Counted from the first letter of the stretch, positions 1 through 13,072 are shown. The stretch: DNA of 64,000 bases from Zantedeschia hybrid cultivar (GCA_030544215.1 JARZZO010000003.1:24251879-24315878); one strand, 5' to 3'. The notes: generated by a model not told the origin, from the sequence alone. Numbers and translations are program-made.

Positions 1-1140
1 AGGATTTCTCAACAGCACGTATATATTAAGTCGGCGCAACTTTTCACAAAAGTCCTCGACTTAATATAAATCCCACTAAAACACCACCGACTGAGAATCT
101 ATTTGCGTGTGACCCTCTAGACCCATTAACCAGTCCAGTTTTCAGCCCGTTAAGTCCAATAACTAGTTATTGACTTATTGTAATTAATTAATATCTAGAT
201 ATTAACTAATTACTTAATCAAATTAACATCTCATGTAAATTCGGCCGGACTTCCGATTAAGTTGGGTGCCAATCAACACCGCATGATCCCGGAAGGTAAT
301 GGGGTTCAGTAACCCACTCATGGAACCTATCCGTCCATAGTTACCGCATAGCTATATTCCTTCGTTCGCACAATGCTCTCAAGTTAACCTAGGGTATGGT
401 CAACTGTCAAACCATAGATGGTCAACTCACTTGAATCAAACTCTGCTGTACAATATCTGAAAACATCCTTTCTGATATTATTTCTGCTCTAGCCAAAGAT
501 TCCTGTGGATCTATTATAAAGCATTCTCTCTCTAGTTACCTGAGAGCGAACGATCCTTTATTGAACACACAATCACCTTCGAAGGTCTTCCGCTGGACCC
601 GATCCTTGACTATTAGAAATCCCGTGGATAGGGATTCGTAGGTCAAGGTCAAAGTCTAGAAGTCCACCGACAAGGTGTCTTTAGTGTGTCAAGTCAAATG
701 ATCAACCACGCCACTGTGACGATGAATCAAGCCGGTTGACAGTTAGGTAAATTACCACTCGGCGATTCATATCGGATCAGTTCAGTGCACTCATTTCCAA
801 TGAGCACCTACAAATTTACCATTGTATCTCTACACAAGTAACCAACGAGATCAGTCATCCTCATCATATGAGCTGGAATAACCTGTACCAGTCTTACCGG
901 ATGTTTGATGTCCTTCTCAAACATCCTACGACTAGGAATAATTAAGAATATGTGTTTATAAGTCATCAGTCTCATTATTATGATTTCATCATAATCCGAT
1001 GACTATTGCACACATTCATGGACTTCATTACGTGCAATTACAAATGTGCCAATCTACATAATAAATTTAATGCCATTTAATAGTGAACCAGATTGAAATA
1101 GGTGCCTCATGACTGGCTTAGAGGACACCTATATCTATCA
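1..1140 (-). mobile_element. Ty1-copia LTR, partial (copia C 3' LTR)
   Basis: This is a diverged relative of the two copia B LTRs further right. It shares blocks such as GTGACCCTCTAG near 110 and the AATTAAGAATATGTGT block near 940, in the same order. It ends in CTATCA, directly followed by a purine tract on the minus strand, so it is the 3' LTR of a minus-strand element. The far end lies beyond the window, so neither LTR length nor target duplication can be read. Confidence 0.8.
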
Positions 1141-1154
1141 ATCTCCCACTTGGA
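1141..1154 (-). other. Polypurine tract of copia C
   Basis: The minus strand reads CCAAGTGGGAGAT immediately before the LTR. This is where second-strand synthesis is primed in copia elements. The same tract sits beside the copia B 3' LTR at 25587-25600. Confidence 0.75.
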
Positions 1155-2330
1155 CTCAAGCCAATCACCTTCGCATTTGATCTCCATCAAATGTAGGTGA
1201 TGCTCACATAAAGTCTGTAACTAAGACTTTGTGAAGGATCTGCTAGATTTTCTACAGATGAAATATTTTCCATTACGTTATTTCCTCTTAATCCTTTGTA
1301 TCTAAACTTGTGAAAGAGCCTTAGAATGTTCTGCAACTTTTGATGAGACCATGGCTCGATTACAAAATTGATCGCTCCCACTGTTGTCCTACAACCGCAA
1401 GACTTTATCAGAGTCCTTTTAGAACTATATCTAGTTCAGAGATGAACTTTTTCATCCATACTGTTCTATTAACAGTATCACTTGTTTATGTCGTCATCTT
1501 AATATCTAGCTCTAGATTGGAACCCTTCCAATCCATTCCTTTCTTATTTGAAGGGTAAGTCCATGATTTAACTTGAAATTTTGAGTCATGTAACCTCATG
1601 ATTTCAAATCATCATCTCCACTTACAGGAGTGCATCCTTAGCACTACTTATGTACTTAGTGATGTGTTTTACTCCTTCTATCAAGGTTTCCTTATATTCT
1701 TTAATGAACTTTTTCTTAAAAAAATAAATTTCATATCTCAACAATTGAGACTTTATTATGGAATTTATGTCAAATATTTTTACATACAGGTCAATGTGAC
1801 ATCTTTAGCTATCTATCTTAATAGATTCGTATTTCCGATACATGGGATGTTATAACCAAACCCGTTATGGAGAAGTACACGGATGGCAATGCTTTTATTG
1901 ATAGTAACATCCTGATGTCATTCTAAAATTCTTTGATATTATTATTACAAAGTATTACTAATATGACTATACACCCACTGTCCTTCTTGAACACACACAA
2001 TCTGTGATTATTCTTAACGATCACATAGTATTTGACCATTATGTCAAAACTTTTATTACAACTTTGGGAAGCTTGAATTTGATTCAAAATGATCTTTGAA
2101 ATCAAAACTTGCTTCCTGGATATTCTTAAAGCTCTGAAGGTGTATTATATACATGTTTACCTCAATCACATTGAGAGAACGTTTTTTATATCCAACTGTC
2201 ATCATCTCATGATTATGATAGACAGTATTGACAAGTTGAATTCTAATAAACTTATTAATAGTAACCACTAAGAAAAACTTGTCTAAGTCAAAGTTTTGAC
2301 GTTGACTATTTCCTTCAGTTTACTATATAA
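1155..2330 (-). pseudogene. Decayed copia pol (RT and RNase H remnants, copia C)
   Basis: The minus strand keeps the end of a copia RNase H around 1190-1380, including SSVENLADP, the usual run just upstream of the polypurine tract. From about 1810 to 2330 the DNA aligns by eye with the copia B reverse transcriptase at 44.14-44.64 kb, in the same order: the stretches around the YVDD region, the YGLKQAS region and the MDVKTAFLNG region. Stops and indels are everywhere and no reading frame survives. RNase H and the catalytic centre are largely gone. It is the most degraded, probably oldest, element in the window. Confidence 0.7.
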
Positions 2331-2455
2331 GTTTTAGGTAGTCCATTTATGCTAATATTCATTCTGAAGATTTGCTTGCTTTCTTTCTCTAGTATAAATG
2401 ATTCTTTATTGAAAATAAATTCTTTATTACATCAAATGGAAGATAAAGAGAGCAT

Positions 2456-2824
2456 TCAAGGAAGAATTTCCCAAAATCCTATTACATATGGATACGCTAA
2501 TCCTCTATGAGCTTCGTGTGAAGATTTTACACAATGATTGAAGCTAATATTCAACAGTGTAACTATAAGCTCAGTTGCTTCAAAGTGTTCATCAGATTCT
2601 AGTACACGCTTCTTGATTGGAGAGATGTAGGAGAACTCTGAAAATTCATGGCGAAACATGCTGAGTTGAGTATAGCAGCGATGAGGATTATACAGCACGA
2701 ACTCAGTTGTTCCGAACAGTCGGAGCTCTGCACCAGCTGCATGATGTACTCGGATCGGCTTCCTTATAAGAGCAAGTGGAGAAGAATCAAATCCATATGA
2801 TGGCATTGTCTTTAAATAAGCACG
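2456..2824 (-). pseudogene. In-frame downstream extension of the plant-mobile-domain-like ORF
   Basis: This open stretch follows the TAG at 2825-2827 in the same frame, with only six codons before its first Met at 2806. It adds about 120 residues, including a basic PIRVHHAAGAELRLF segment. The simplest reading is that one amber codon has split a longer protein. Internal initiation at 2806 or readthrough are alternatives. Poly(A)-signal-like TTTATT (AATAAA on this strand) lies downstream near 2403 and 2420. Confidence 0.5.
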
Positions 2825-3869
2825 CTAATCAGCTCGAGCCTTGAGTTTGGGCACTCGGTTGATCATCTTTTCATTGAACTTCACGATATTAGAAATATGG
2901 AAGATTGAACTGTTTTGATAAATCTGAGATGGTCTTGCAGAATTTCTATTATGATACTCAAATTTTAAGTGCAACTCAACCCACAAAGCAAAGAGCAACA
3001 TGCAACCATGAGGAGGTTGACTTATAGATGCTGCAGAAAGCCCGCTGTAGAGATAGGCTAGGATCGTCGTGCCAATCTGTTTTCCCTCAAAGATCTCACA
3101 AATTGCACTGACTTGATCATCCTCCAGAATATTGTCCTGGGCAGGAAAGAATAGAGCTCTAGCCAAGCATGTAGTGAACGCCTTCATTACATTCTCAGTG
3201 TCATCTTCTTTGAGTTCATCAATCTCATACAGAGTCCACTCTACTAATTTTGCAAGGTTGATCCCTTTCTTTGTAAGGCATCCTTGAACTTCCTTTGGAT
3301 CCTTCATAATCTTCATTAATAATTGTTGACCTGTGATCTTTTTCCTCATAAGAGCCATCTTGTTTAAGATCAGTTCATCATTGTTCAGCTTGATCTTAGG
3401 AAAGCTTAGAAGAAGTTCGGCTTCTTCAAGGAGTATGGTGGATTCAAATTCGGCAAAGAGAAAAGTGTGGGTTTGAGGATGCCACAACTCAACTAGAGCA
3501 CCCATCGCTGCCCAATCCACGTTCGAACTCTTATAATGCTTTGCATGGACAACTAAACTTTGGATATTCCACTTGGAAACATAAGATTGCATGAAAATAG
3601 TGATATTTTTCGCAAGCTTCCGAATCCAAGGAAGAGAAGAGAATTTTCTTGGGCCGAAAAAAAAGAGGATATGCCTAAATAAATAAATAAAAATTACTCT
3701 AATTATATGAAGAACGCGAAGAACATGAAGAAAAAGGGAATTGAAGAAGAAGAATTGAAAGAAAGAGGATTTAACTTACTTGAAAGTTACTATCTCGTCC
3801 GCTAAGATGATCTTTCACATTAGAAAGCTTCTCAAGCGTCTTCCTCACCTTCTTGTTTGAAGAATCCAT
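2825..3869 (-). CDS. Plant-mobile-domain (PMD/DUF7745)-like protein, two exons, antisense in a retroelement
   Basis: Exon 1 is 3780-3869 (30 codons, starts MDSSNKKVRK). It ends CAA followed by donor GTAAGT. Exon 2 is 3616-2825 after acceptor GGAAG, phase 0, and reads on without interruption into the 255-codon open stretch. I infer the join from splice sites and frame. The segment around ALVELWHPQTHTFLFAEFE resembles the conserved start of plant mobile domain/DUF7745 proteins, where a short ALV..WDP..F.F motif precedes an acidic LEE stretch. Such domains are often carried by plant Ty3-gypsy elements. No catalytic function is known. The gene runs opposite to the LTR at 5178-6463, the arrangement seen for antisense ORFs of Tat-clade elements. 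The frame continues past its TAG for about 120 codons. Confidence 0.55.
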
Positions 3870-5177
3870 CTTGTTCTTGAACTTTGGAGAAAATCCCTTG
3901 CTTTGATCTCTAGATTGTGTATGAATTTGCCTTAATGCAAGTTAAGGAAGCCTATCTATAGTGATTTGCGATTGTGAAAAGCCTTTTCTGAATTGGAGAA
4001 GAGATGAGCATGAAAAGAGTTTGAATCCAAATTGAACAGAGTAAGAACCTGTTTATGCGACTTAAAAGGCGTTGGAAAATAGCGACGTTATTTCATCTTA
4101 ATGGCGTCGCTACGACACGACGCCGTTCAGTGTTTTTCTGTTATTTGTCCGAAATTCTATGTTTTTCTATATTTGATGTTTAAATAAATATTCGCTTGAA
4201 CTTACTGATGATTTCTGAGTGCAGGGAATTCAAAGAAGTGATTATGAAGCTGAAAATTTCAAGAATATCCTACTGTGGGATTTTATGAGTCCTAACCGTA
4301 GCTAAAAAGACGATTATCTCTATCCTTATATTATTTCATGTAATTGATTTGCATAATCATTATTACTATATGATAAATATTTATTAGATTATATCGAGGA
4401 CCTTGTGATTTTGATGAAATTAGAATTTGAGTTCCCCTTCAACAAAAACAGTGATAATTCAAGAGAATTCTTAATCATACGGATAGACCGTTTGATTGTT
4501 AATTGATGAGGAAGATGGTTCCGCTTTTGCGAAACAGTGCGTGGACAAACGAACTTCGGCTTAGCACTGAATTACTAAATTAGTATCTTGACTCATTAAT
4601 GACAATTTAACAATATTATCCTTAATTAATTTATATTTTATTTGATTTTATATTTTTCTTTTAGTCTAGCATGCATCATATATGACTTTGAATAATTGTG
4701 ATAAGAATTAATTATTGATTAAGTTTCAGACCATTGATCAAATAAATCCCAAAGTGATATGAAATATTTTATTCTCATATTTTAATTATCTTTGAGGTTC
4801 GCTTGAAGATATCCTTTTAAATTCTATCATTTCTTGGACTCTTTATCCAACATTTCTTGTTTCTTTTGAGATCCATCATGATTGTAGTACGTCCACATTG
4901 GCTGGCAACCGCTCGCCATGATGAAACCTATAAGGTTTATGACCTAGGGTACTTCCCGATCGTGGAGGTTGATCGACTTTATTTTATTTTCTTGTTTATC
5001 TCATCCAGACATGATTGATTTCATTGATCTCTTTGAGTTATCTTCATTGATTATTTTGAGAAAGATTCCCATCATATGATGTTGAGAGCATGTCTCATCA
5101 CACCTTGGCATCATCTTTTCAGTATATTCTATTTCATTTCACTCCTTTGCAAAGTCAATGCCAAGGTGGGGCAGCTA
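3870..5177 (+). other. Non-coding internal region of a plus-strand LTR element, ending in a polypurine tract
   Basis: No gene is visible. The stretch holds the upstream region of the antisense ORF, two GCGTCG palindromes at 4061-4130, and AT-rich DNA. It ends in a purine tract (CAAGGTGGGGCAG, 5162-5174) just before the putative LTR start. That polarity means the element runs on the plus strand, opposite to the antisense gene. Its gag-pol and 5' LTR are not in the window. Confidence 0.45.
4061..4130. repeat. Two adjacent GCGTCG-arm palindromes (cluster A)
   Basis: Units at 4061-4093 and 4098-4130. Each has a left arm like TTAAAAGGCGT or TTAATGGCGTCG and a right arm like CGACGTTATTT or CGACGCCGTTCA around a variable core. 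They belong to the same family as the units at 5373-5581, 62710-62992 and 63560-63829. Confidence 0.7.
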
Positions 5178-5372
5178 TGGACACACTAATTTTGACATTA
5201 TTTTGAGTAAATTTCATATTGTATAATAATGCCTAAAAATAGTCTGATATTTAATCATTAGTTAATTATTTTACTCATTAATTGTCTAAATAATATCGGG
5301 CAAGATAGACACCATTTAAGTGTATTAATGAAATTCATTTTAACTTAGATTTTTAATCAAATATGAAAAAAC

Positions 5373-5581
5373 CTAAAAGACGTCGACCTATGAAGACGCC
5401 TTTAAGAGTTTTATTCCTATTTTAATTTTTAATTTGATTTTTAATTAATTTTTTAATTAACTAAAAGATGTTTGTACATCACGACGCCATTTAGGTGTCT
5501 TAAAGTACTTATGTTTCTTCTTCCCAAGTTTATCTTTATCTTAATTAAGCTAAAAGACGTCTCCCTTGGGCGACGCATTTT
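5373..5581. repeat. Three GCGTCG-arm palindromes in U3 (cluster B)
   Basis: Units at 5373-5405, 5462-5493 and 5550-5581, spaced about 90 bp apart. Each starts TAAAAGACGT or TAAAAGATGT and ends with GACGC followed by C/A and TTTA. The arms are kept while the cores differ. All three lie in the 340 bp upstream of the TATA box. Confidence 0.7.
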
Positions 5582-5705
5582 AATTGATTACAGATAATGA
5601 TGAATTAACCTGTGTTTATCTGTTTCTTGGTTGGATTGGCTCCAAACTCTTTTATGTTAATCCATAACTGACCACGGATGTGCATGAGAGTCTTGAACTC
5701 AAGTC

Positions 5706-5713
5706 TATAAATA
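5706..5713 (+). promoter_or_regulatory. TATA box of the LTR at 5178-6463
   Basis: TATAAATA in the middle of the LTR, followed after about 30 bp by a transcribed-looking purine/pyrimidine stretch. It would drive the element's genomic RNA. Confidence 0.5.
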
Positions 5714-6463
5714 CACAAACTTATAAAGAAGAAAAAGGTTAAGAATTTAAGAGAGAGACGACGTCCAAACACTGAAGGAGTTAAAGAAAGATTGAGGTGC
5801 TGCACGATTACTTCTAGGAGTCTTGAAAGAAGAGCTTCATCCTTTTTTCGTCCTTTCTTCATCTTCTTCGTCCATTCAAGACCAAGACTTCCAGGGGCCA
5901 TTCAACTTCATTCTTTATTCTCATTGTTTTCATCATCATTAGTATCATAATTTCATAATCATCACTTCATGCTATTCACACACTCACAATATTCATAATT
6001 TCCAACCCGCATGCTAAAGGGGTTTAAAAGACTACAAAATAAGTGAGTGATTCTGCCTAGTTGCATGATTAAAGTTCTGATTAGAATAGATTTTACACTC
6101 TATTAGTTATTATTAGTTTCTTTTTTTTTCTTTATTTTTTTGCAAGGTACAATCACCAAGAAGAACAAGTGGAGATCATCATTAAAAGAAGGATTGGAGT
6201 AGAAAGAATGATCCTCAAAATCACCAAATCCAAACAAGAATAGAAGCATTAGAAGGGCTCTTTTTCTTCAGCCGGCTGAAGGGAAGGAATCAAGAACTTC
6301 AACATCTCCCACATCTGAAATAGATAAGTGATCATCCTTTTATCTTTTGAAGCTTTTTAGTTAAAAGCTTTCTGGCAATCACACTTAGTTTTTAATAGAT
6401 TTTATTGTCATTTAATCAACAAATTTTCATGATTTCACACATCACGATTTGAGCACTCACACT

Positions 6464-6740
6464 TTCTATGCTCTACTTTTCAACTACATGGTAGATTTGA
6501 GATCGGGTCAAAGTACTCAAGCCGAAGAGGAAATCGTGTCTGCGTCGAGAGCTCATGTGGATACCTCTAGAGATTGTGCGCATGCGCGATTATCGAAATG
6601 GTTCAATCCACGAGAGATTCGAAATCCCGCAAAGGTGAAGAACGGTTCTTCCTGTTAATTTTATTATCTGTTTTACGATCCCAGCAACCCGATACATAGG
6701 AATCGTTTTAATTTCCGTTGCGTTCCGACGATTCCTAACA
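6464..6740 (+). repeat. Copia A 5' LTR, 3' portion only
   Basis: It matches the end of the 3' LTR at about 14400-14676 (shared blocks GATTTGAGATCGGGTC, GGTGAAGAACGGTTCTTCC, CCGACGATTCCT). It ends CCTAACA directly before the primer-binding site. U3 and the promoter are missing. Confidence 0.85.
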
Positions 6741-6757
6741 GTGGTATCAAAACCAGG
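6741..6757 (+). other. Primer-binding site of copia A
   Basis: GTGGTATCAAAACCAGG directly after the LTR. It corresponds to the initiator-tRNA-Met complement TGGTATCAGAGC used by plant copia elements, with two decayed bases. Copia B has the intact form at 49524-49540. Confidence 0.8.
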
Positions 6758-9170
6758 TTGCTAGTTCAATCGAAAAACAACATCGTTTTTCATGTCAATT
6801 TCTCATTATATGTGTAGAACGTGTATTGTACACGTTCTTGGGCTAAAAAATATTTTATTTTCATCTGATAATTGAGAATTGTTCCCAAGATTAAAGGATT
6901 TTATTCTATGTTTTTTGAAATGTTCAGACAACATGTATCATGTTAATTATCAATATTCTCTTCTACGAGAATAATCTTAGAAAGCTTGGCTTACAGAGAA
7001 TCGCAGGATTGTGCCTGCTTCTCTGCTGCTGGTAGGAGGTCCGGTGTGGGCTGGGGTGTCAATGGATCTTCCATAGGGCATTCACCTCCTTGTCAGGTTG
7101 TTGTGTTTATGCTTATTGTTTGTATGCAAGTTCAGGGAAGAGGATTAATATTCACGTTTAAAGAAACCGCAGGGATGGTCCCTAGGTTCATGCCACTGTC
7201 TGGTATGACCAGATAGATCTCTCGTGAGGACCGGGGCTTCCTATCTCGTGCAACGAAGAGCGGCAAATTTTTCTTCTTTATGTGGGCATGCGAACAGCAA
7301 CGTGAAGAACCGGCCATGCTAGATCACATGCAGGGATCGGGGACGTCTGGCGACGTCCACCGACGTGGCCGGCGACGACTGCCGGCATCAACGGCGCCAT
7401 CCGGCGCTGCCCGGCCCCGCCAAGGCCGGCCGCGGCCCTCCCTGCACGGCCTCGCCTACGCGAACCAGGCAGCTCCCCCCTGAAACCCTAACGGGTGACG
7501 GGGGTGAGCGGCGCGTGGGCATCCGGTCGGCCCGCCCGGACCCGCTCCGACCCGCGCATGATCCGGATCAAATTCGGACTCGGCGCCAACCCCCCGACCC
7601 ATTAAGCTTTTTAAACCCCATTTAATCCCTTTTAAGCCCATTTAAATTTGTTTTAAACCCAATTTTACAGTTTTAAATTTTGTTTCAATTGTAAAATTAT
7701 TACTTAACAGTTTATTTAAATTGTTTAATTAACTGTTAATTAATTAAGGGGGTTTAAATCTAATAGGGTATGAGTTAGTTATTTAAAAGGAGTTTTAAAT
7801 TATTAACTCAATCCCTTTTATTTAATTAAGTTCAGAATTAAATTCTTTAACTTGATTAATATTCTGCATAACTTGATTTATCTTATTTTGTTCAAATTGT
7901 TTGAGCATGAGAAATGTTAACTAAATTGTTTAGTTAAAATGTTTATTAATGATGTTTTATTGATATGCTTGAAATAATTGTTATTTCGAAAAACTAATGG
8001 TATTATAAATTTTTATTTTACCATGCAAAAATTTTCTGGTAATTATTTGATGTATTTGATGTGTTGTGTTGAATGGGCCAATCTTGAACTTAGGTTAATC
8101 ATGTGATAGTTATTATGGTTGAATGCAATGCATGTTTTATTTGGTCTTAAAATAGGACCTGCGTGTCCTCCTCTTTCTTAATCCAAATGTACATTCTATC
8201 TCCCTCAAAGTTTGTACTCCCCTTGATAAGATCAATGTTTCAAATTATTATTTAAATGTACATTAGTGGACCTGCGAGTCCTATGTTCATGTAATTTTTG
8301 CGGATTAAGTTATTGAGGACGGGATCTTCTGAAGACACCTCTGGAGGACGGACTCGCATCAAAAGGAACTTGTATTGCTGGATTCACCATAGGATTTCAA
8401 TATAGATCATTGTTTGGCTCCAATGATTCCATAATAGAATTAGTAGTCCATGATCATCCTATTTTAAATTTCTGCACATATGTGATATCTGTGGAGTGTG
8501 CTATTAGATAGATATTTCATTAAAATATATATGATACTTCAAATCAAAATATTATTAATAGCACTTATTTATAAAAATAACTAAAATACCATCTTTTTCA
8601 AATTTAAGTTGTAACGTGAGATATTTAGAATAATCCACGTAACCCACCATCATTATAGATCTTAGGTTAATTTTTATTTTAAATGGATTTATTGTGCTAC
8701 CACAAGGTCTATTTGATTTAGTAATTGATCACGATCTATGACATATGATGTTCTTCTAGATAGGTAGACAAATGGTGTAGTTTTGTTGTGCTACCACAAT
8801 GATTGCATCACGAATTCATGTTATTTTCGTAATGATGGATTAACTTAACTAAATCATTTGATTTGTTGTACTACCACAAGATCAAACTGATTTATGGGTT
8901 AAAATTGATTGGATATTGCAAATGTTGCGATTGCTAAGAGTTGGCTGCCTAAAGAATATTATGTGATTTGTTATGCTACCACAAGATTACATGCATGATA
9001 TCCAAATGATTATGATCCTCACTAGGAGAGCATCAGAATCTCCCGTTCTGTACAATAGAGGGTCGTACAGATCGCCGAAAAATAGTGGGAGCAAAATCTA
9101 GATTAAAAGTCCTAAATCTGATTTAATTGAACTATCTGCTCATTATCGTAAAATTTCTTTATAGGTCGCT
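6758..9170 (+). other. Untranslated leader of copia A
   Basis: About 2.4 kb between primer-binding site and gag start, with no gene. It holds a GC-rich block (about 7300-7570), a long AT-rich block (7610-8600) and four copies of a TTGTG..CCACAAG palindrome (8692-8985). The copia B leader (46.7-49.5 kb) has the same three-part layout. Confidence 0.7.
8692..8985 (+). repeat. Four TTGTGCTACCACAAG leader palindromes
   Basis: Copies at 8692-8706, 8786-8799, 8866-8879 and about 8967-8985, spaced 80-101 bp. Each pairs TTGTG with CACAA around CTAC. The sense strand of the copia B leader has the same motif as TTGTGCTATCCACAAG. Confidence 0.8.
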
Positions 9171-12100
9171 ATGTCGTCACCTAATCCTCTTCGTAACATA
9201 CTCGATGCTAACAAACTTACGGGACCGAATTATATTGATTGGCTCTGCAACCTGAAGATTGTCCTCAGGTGTGAGAAAGTTGCTTATGTCCTAGATCAGC
9301 CTGATTCATAATAGCCTGGTGAAAATGCCAATGAAGATGAATTGTTGATTTACGAAAACTGGAAGGAGGACTCTATTAAAGTCTAATGTTATATGTTGGG
9401 TTCTATGTCTAATGAACTACAGATACATCATGATAATATGGAAGCTAAGGCCATTCTGAATCGCCTACAAGAGTTGTTTAGTGAACAGTTCAGAATAGAA
9501 AGATATGAGATATCAAAGAAACTGTTCAGGACTAGAATGACTGATGGCACATCTGTGCAAACACATGTGTTTAAAATGATAGAGTGGATAGAAAGGCTCA
9601 CAGTGCTTGGCTTTGTTATGAACAATGACTTAAGTATCGATTTAATCCTTCAATCCTTACCTGATTCTTTTTCATAGTTTATCATTAACTTCAATATGAA
9701 TCAAATTGAGGTTATATTGGCTGAGCTGCTCAACATGTTGAAGACAACTGAAGGAACTATCCAAAAGGATAAGGTACATGTTATGCTTGTTGGTAAGACT
9801 AATAAGAAAAGAAAAGTTGGACAAACTTTTAAGAAAGGAAAGTCCAAAAAGCCAGTGAAAAGCAAGCCAGCTGTTCCAAAGGACAAAGCAAAAGTCAATG
9901 ATAAAGGTCAGTGTTTTCACTGCCATAAAGAAGGACACTAAAAAAGAAACTGCAAGACTTATCTAGCAGAAAAAGCAAAGGAGAAGCTTGGTGAAGCTTC
10001 AGGTATACTCATGATTGATCTTAACTTGTCTTATAAAGAATCTACATCTTGGGTATTAGATACTGGATGTATTTCTCATATCTGCAATAACTTGTAGGTA
10101 CTAACAAGTAAAAGAAAATTGAATCGCGAAGACGAGGATCTGAGACTTGGAAATAGAGCAAAGGTTGCTGCAATAGCTGCGGGGACATCAAGACTCAAGA
10201 TGTCATAATAAAATATATTGGAACCTAAAGATTGTTATTATGTTCCAACTATTATTAAGAATATCATTTCTATTTCTTGTTTAGACAAAGAAGGATATTC
10301 AATGAAACTAGAGAATAATGGTTGTTGTATTTATTTAAGAGACAAATTGTTTGATTCTGGATATTTATTAAATAGTTTGTATTTACTTGATTTAACATAT
10401 GATGTATGTCTAGTAAATAAGTCTCTTGAATGAATAGATAAAGATGTGAATACATCATACCTATGGCATTGTAAGTTCGGTCATATAAATGAGAACATGA
10501 TCATTAAGTTGCAAAATAATGGATATCTTGATCTGTTTGATTATGAATCATTTATGAAGCTTGTCTCATGGGAAAAATGACTAAAGCTCTATTTTCTAGA
10601 CATGGAGAAAGAGCTAAGGAATTATTGGAACTAATATATAATGATGCATGTGGTCTAATGTCCACTCATGTTATGGGTGGTTACTCAAACTTCATTTTAT
10701 TTACAAATGATTTCTCAAGATATGGCTGCATATAAGTTAGAAGTATTTGAGAAATTCAAAGAATTTAAAAATGAAGTTAAAAACCAAACTGGAAAGAGTA
10801 TCAAGATTCTTCGATCTGATCGAGGGGGTGAATACTTAAGTATAGAATTCACACAATATCTAAAAAATAATGGTATTCTCTCTCAATGGACTCCTCCCTA
10901 TACACCATAGGTAAATGGTGTATCAAAAAGGAGAAATCGTACTCTATTAGATATAGTACGATCAATGATGAGTTATGCTAACCTTCCAATTTCTTTATGG
11001 GAATATGCACTACTGTCTGTGGCATATCTTTTGAACAAAGTTCCTAGTAAGTCAATATCTTTTACTCTATATGAGATATGGAAAGGGAAGAAGCCAGATT
11101 TTAAGCATGTTAGAATCTGGGGTTGTCCTGCACATGTCAAAAGACATAATTTAGATAAACTAGATTCTAGGACAGAAAAATGTAGGTTTGTGGGATATCC
11201 AAAAGAGACTTTTGGATATTATTTCTATCAGCCCAGCAATCAAAAGGTGTTCGTCGCAAAAAGAGCTATCTTCTTAGAGAAAGAATATCTCTTAAAAGAA
11301 GACAGTGGAAGCAAGTTAGAACTGGAAGAAATTTTAGACTCACAAATCAATGTTGGCTCATCTGATGAGCCATTGACTCAAGAACTTGTTCAAGATAATA
11401 CACAAGAAATTTGCAGATCTGGTAGAGTGCCTAAGCAGCCTGAAAGATATGTTGGACATATCGATGATGGCAAACCAATAGTGCACTTAAATGAGGATGA
11501 TGATCCTCAAACCTACCAAGATGCCATGAATAGTCAAGAATAAGATAAATGGCAAGAGGCAATGAAATCAGAAATTCAGTCCACGTATGCCGACCAAGTT
11601 TGGAACTTGGTTAATCTGCTATAAGGTATAGTATCTATTGGCAGTAAATGGATCTTTAAAAGAAAGATCGGAATAGATGGATAGATTGACACTTACAAGG
11701 CAAGGCTGGTTGCGAAAGGGTATCGTTAAAGACAAGGAATTGACTATGACGAAAATTTTCCCAGTTACCATAATTAAGTCAATCAAAATACTTCTTACCG
11801 TTGCTACATTCTATGATTATGAAATATGACAAATGGATGTGAAAACAACGTTTCTTAACGGCAACCTTCAGAAAGAGGTGTATATGATACAACCTGAAGG
11901 ATTCACTTCCAAAGAGTATTCAAGTAAGGTATGTAGGCTGCAAAGATCCATTTATGGATTAAAGCAGGCATCCCGAACTTGGAACTTAAGATTTGATGAA
12001 GCAATTAAATATTATGACTTCATTAAGAATGAAGATGAAACTTGTGTATATAAAAAGACCAGTGGGAGTGCAGTTATCTTTTTAGTACTTTACGTTGATG

Positions 12101-12965
12101 ACATTCTACTCATTAGGAATTATATAGGAATGTTGTCATCAGTAAAGATATGGTTATCCAAGAACTTCTCTATGAAGGATTTGGGAGAGGCATCCTATAT
12201 TCTTGGAATTATGATCCATAGAAATAAATCCAAGAGGATGCTCATATTATCCCAATCTATGTACATAGACACCATAGTCAAAAGGTTTGGCATGAAAAAT
12301 TCTAAGAGAGGTCTCGTTCCGATGAGACATGGAATTTATCTCTCTAAAGGAATGTCTCCCAAGACACTTGAAGAGAAAGCATACATGGATAGAGTTCTTT
12401 ATGCTTCGACAATAGGATCTATCATGTATGCAATGTTATGTACTAGGCCTGATGTGGCACATCCACTAAATGTCACTAGTAGATATCAGGCTTATCCAGG
12501 TAAGGACCACTGGAAGGCGGTGAAATGTATCCTTAGATACTTGAGAAGGACTAAGGATATATTTGTCGTCTATAGAGGAAATGACTTGGAACTTCGATGA
12601 TTTACTGACTTGAACTTCCAGTCGGATATGGATGACAGCAAATCAATGTATGGATTTGTGTTCATGTTAAATGAAGGTGCAGTGAGTTGAAAAAGTTCTC
12701 AACAAGAAACAACTGTAGATTCGATAACCAAAGTCGAATACATTGTTGCAACTGAAGCGGCTAAGCAGGCGGTTTGGATGAAGAAGTTCATTTTTACACT
12801 TGGAGTTGTCCCAAGCATTTCATATCCGGTTCCATTATTATGTAACAACAATAGAGCAATAGCTCAAGCAAAGGAGCCAAGATCGCATCAGAGGTCAAAG
12901 CACATTTTGAGACGATTTCATTTGATTCGTGAGATTATCTCCCGATGAGATAGGTTGAGAAAGTC
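9171..12965 (+). pseudogene. Copia A gag-pol, degenerate
   Basis: Gag starts at the ATG at 9171 with ILDANKLTGPNYIDW, a usual copia gag start. A zinc knuckle (CFHCHKEGH..KRNC) near 9910-9950 has lost its Trp to a stop. The protease region reads WVLDTGCISHIC near 10050. The integrase core keeps SDRGGE (about 10815). The longest survivor is the reverse transcriptase at 11833-12600: MDVKTTFLNG, YGLKQASRTW and catalytic LYVDDILLI are intact. RNase H follows in broken form to about 12965. More than a dozen stops and several frameshifts separate the pieces, so no polyprotein can be made. Order gag-protease-integrase-RT-RNase H is copia type. Confidence 0.9.
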
Positions 12966-13072
12966 TCATCCGAAGATAATGTAGCAGATCCATTACTAAG
13001 CCATTGTCTCAAAATAATTTAGAACGTCACCTTAGGTCTATGGGACTTATACATATGGGTGATTGGCTTTAG

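Larger units (their letters stand above)
5178..6463 (+). mobile_element. Putative LTR of a plus-strand gypsy-like element
   Basis: It starts TGGACACACTAATTTTG right after a polypurine tract. It has a TATAAATA box at 5706-5713 and a pyrimidine-rich transcribed part with no coding potential. The right edge is set only by where copia A LTR sequence begins. A terminal CA and target duplication could not be placed, so the edges are approximate. Three GCGTCG-arm palindromes lie upstream of the TATA box, in U3. Confidence 0.45.
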
